A stretch of DNA of 5,475 nt from positions 1-5,475 of the forward strand of contig JAVEDA010000153.1 in the NCBI GenBank assembly GCA_030841195.1. The letters are read 5' to 3'. Position 1 is the first letter of the stretch, and each line of letters begins with the position of its first letter. Source of the stretch: Actinomycetota bacterium. GTDB lineage: Bacteria; Actinomycetota; Actinomycetes; JACCUZ01. Both the position numbers and the translations under genes were made by a program. Of the stretch, positions 5,316 through 5,475 are shown one piece after another. A model generated the notes under the pieces. That model had not been told where the DNA came from and searched no databases. It saw only the letters and a program-made list of their open reading frames with translations.

Positions 5316-5475
5316 TCGTCGGCAGGTCTTCGGTACACGCTATGAAGAGGCGGCGCGGATCTCCACCCGAAAAGCCGTGGGGTGAATGCCCTCATGAGTG
5401 GCTGGCGGCCTGACCCCCGGACCCGGCCCGGCTCCGTAGCGGGGCGCCCCGGGAGGCGCTAGCGTCCGGAGATCA
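5316..5475. other. Intergenic right edge; possible start signals of an off-window plus-strand gene
   Basis: No supported coding frame is present; the longest candidate from the ATG at 5394 stops after 22 codons. The stretch holds the candidate promoter of the minus-strand pair and a perfect 12-bp palindrome, CGGGGCGCCCCG (5440-5451). At the very end are TAGCGT (5460-5465) and GGAG (5468-5471) on the plus strand. These could be a -10 box and/or an SD for a gene starting at or just beyond base 5475. They are too close together to act as both for the same transcript. Confidence 0.35.
5337..5342 (-). promoter_or_regulatory. Candidate -10 box for the RibD-C/VOC operon
   Basis: TAGCGT on the minus strand fits TAnnnT, and transcription would start near 5330, leaving about 27 nt of leader with the SD inside. 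No convincing -35 hexamer lies 16-18 nt upstream, which is common in high-GC actinobacteria, so the call is tentative. Confidence 0.3.

Noticed and set aside
3699..5345. A 548-codon open frame on the plus strand
   Set aside because: It lies opposite two genes with clear VOC and RibD-C motifs and over the small Cys4 gene. It is a shadow caused by GC-rich codon use, with no recognisable domain.
5364..5384. CACCC/GGGTG inverted repeat upstream of the RibD-C operon
   Set aside because: Five-bp arms with an 11-nt loop are not enough to claim an operator.
5394..5462. 22-codon frame from the ATG at 5394
   Set aside because: Very short, no SD, Arg/Pro-rich composition like random GC-rich sequence.

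Overview
This is a GC-rich window with strong G/C preference at third codon positions, GTG/TTG starts and purine-rich Shine-Dalgarno (SD) sites. That codon use, and the kinds of proteins present (VOC, RibD-C-type reductase, DUF2231), suggest a high-GC actinobacterium. A Nocardioidaceae-like host is my guess from style only, not a demonstrated assignment. There is no RNA gene, CRISPR array, insertion sequence or integrase.

Left part (1-2044, plus strand): the 3' part of a gene for a protein with two related beta-rich domains, each with a pair of cysteines. After 29 bp comes a secreted PD40-type beta-propeller protein, then a small single-span membrane protein. The first two look like one transcription unit for exported proteins.

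Middle part (2059-3580, minus strand): read from right to left, a single-domain VOC (glyoxalase-like) protein, a DUF2231 membrane-protein gene that is broken, and an orphan P-loop kinase-like ATPase starting 2 bp after the DUF2231 stop. The DUF2231 remnant keeps TM1, TM3 and TM4 of the expected four-helix protein. It lacks the TM2 region and changes frame at a 10-bp direct repeat with 25-nt period.

Right part (3689-5303): a small plus-strand protein with a CxxC-x10-CxxC zinc-ribbon-like knuckle diverges from the VOC gene. It converges on a minus-strand pair made of a RibD-C/dihydrofolate-reductase-like protein followed 12 bp later by a two-domain VOC protein. The last 160 bp hold no gene but probably the promoter of that pair, and perhaps the start signals of a plus-strand gene beyond the edge.

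No coherent new defence or mobile system is visible. The best leads are the DUF2231 lesion, the internally duplicated exported protein beside the propeller gene, and the small Cys4 protein.
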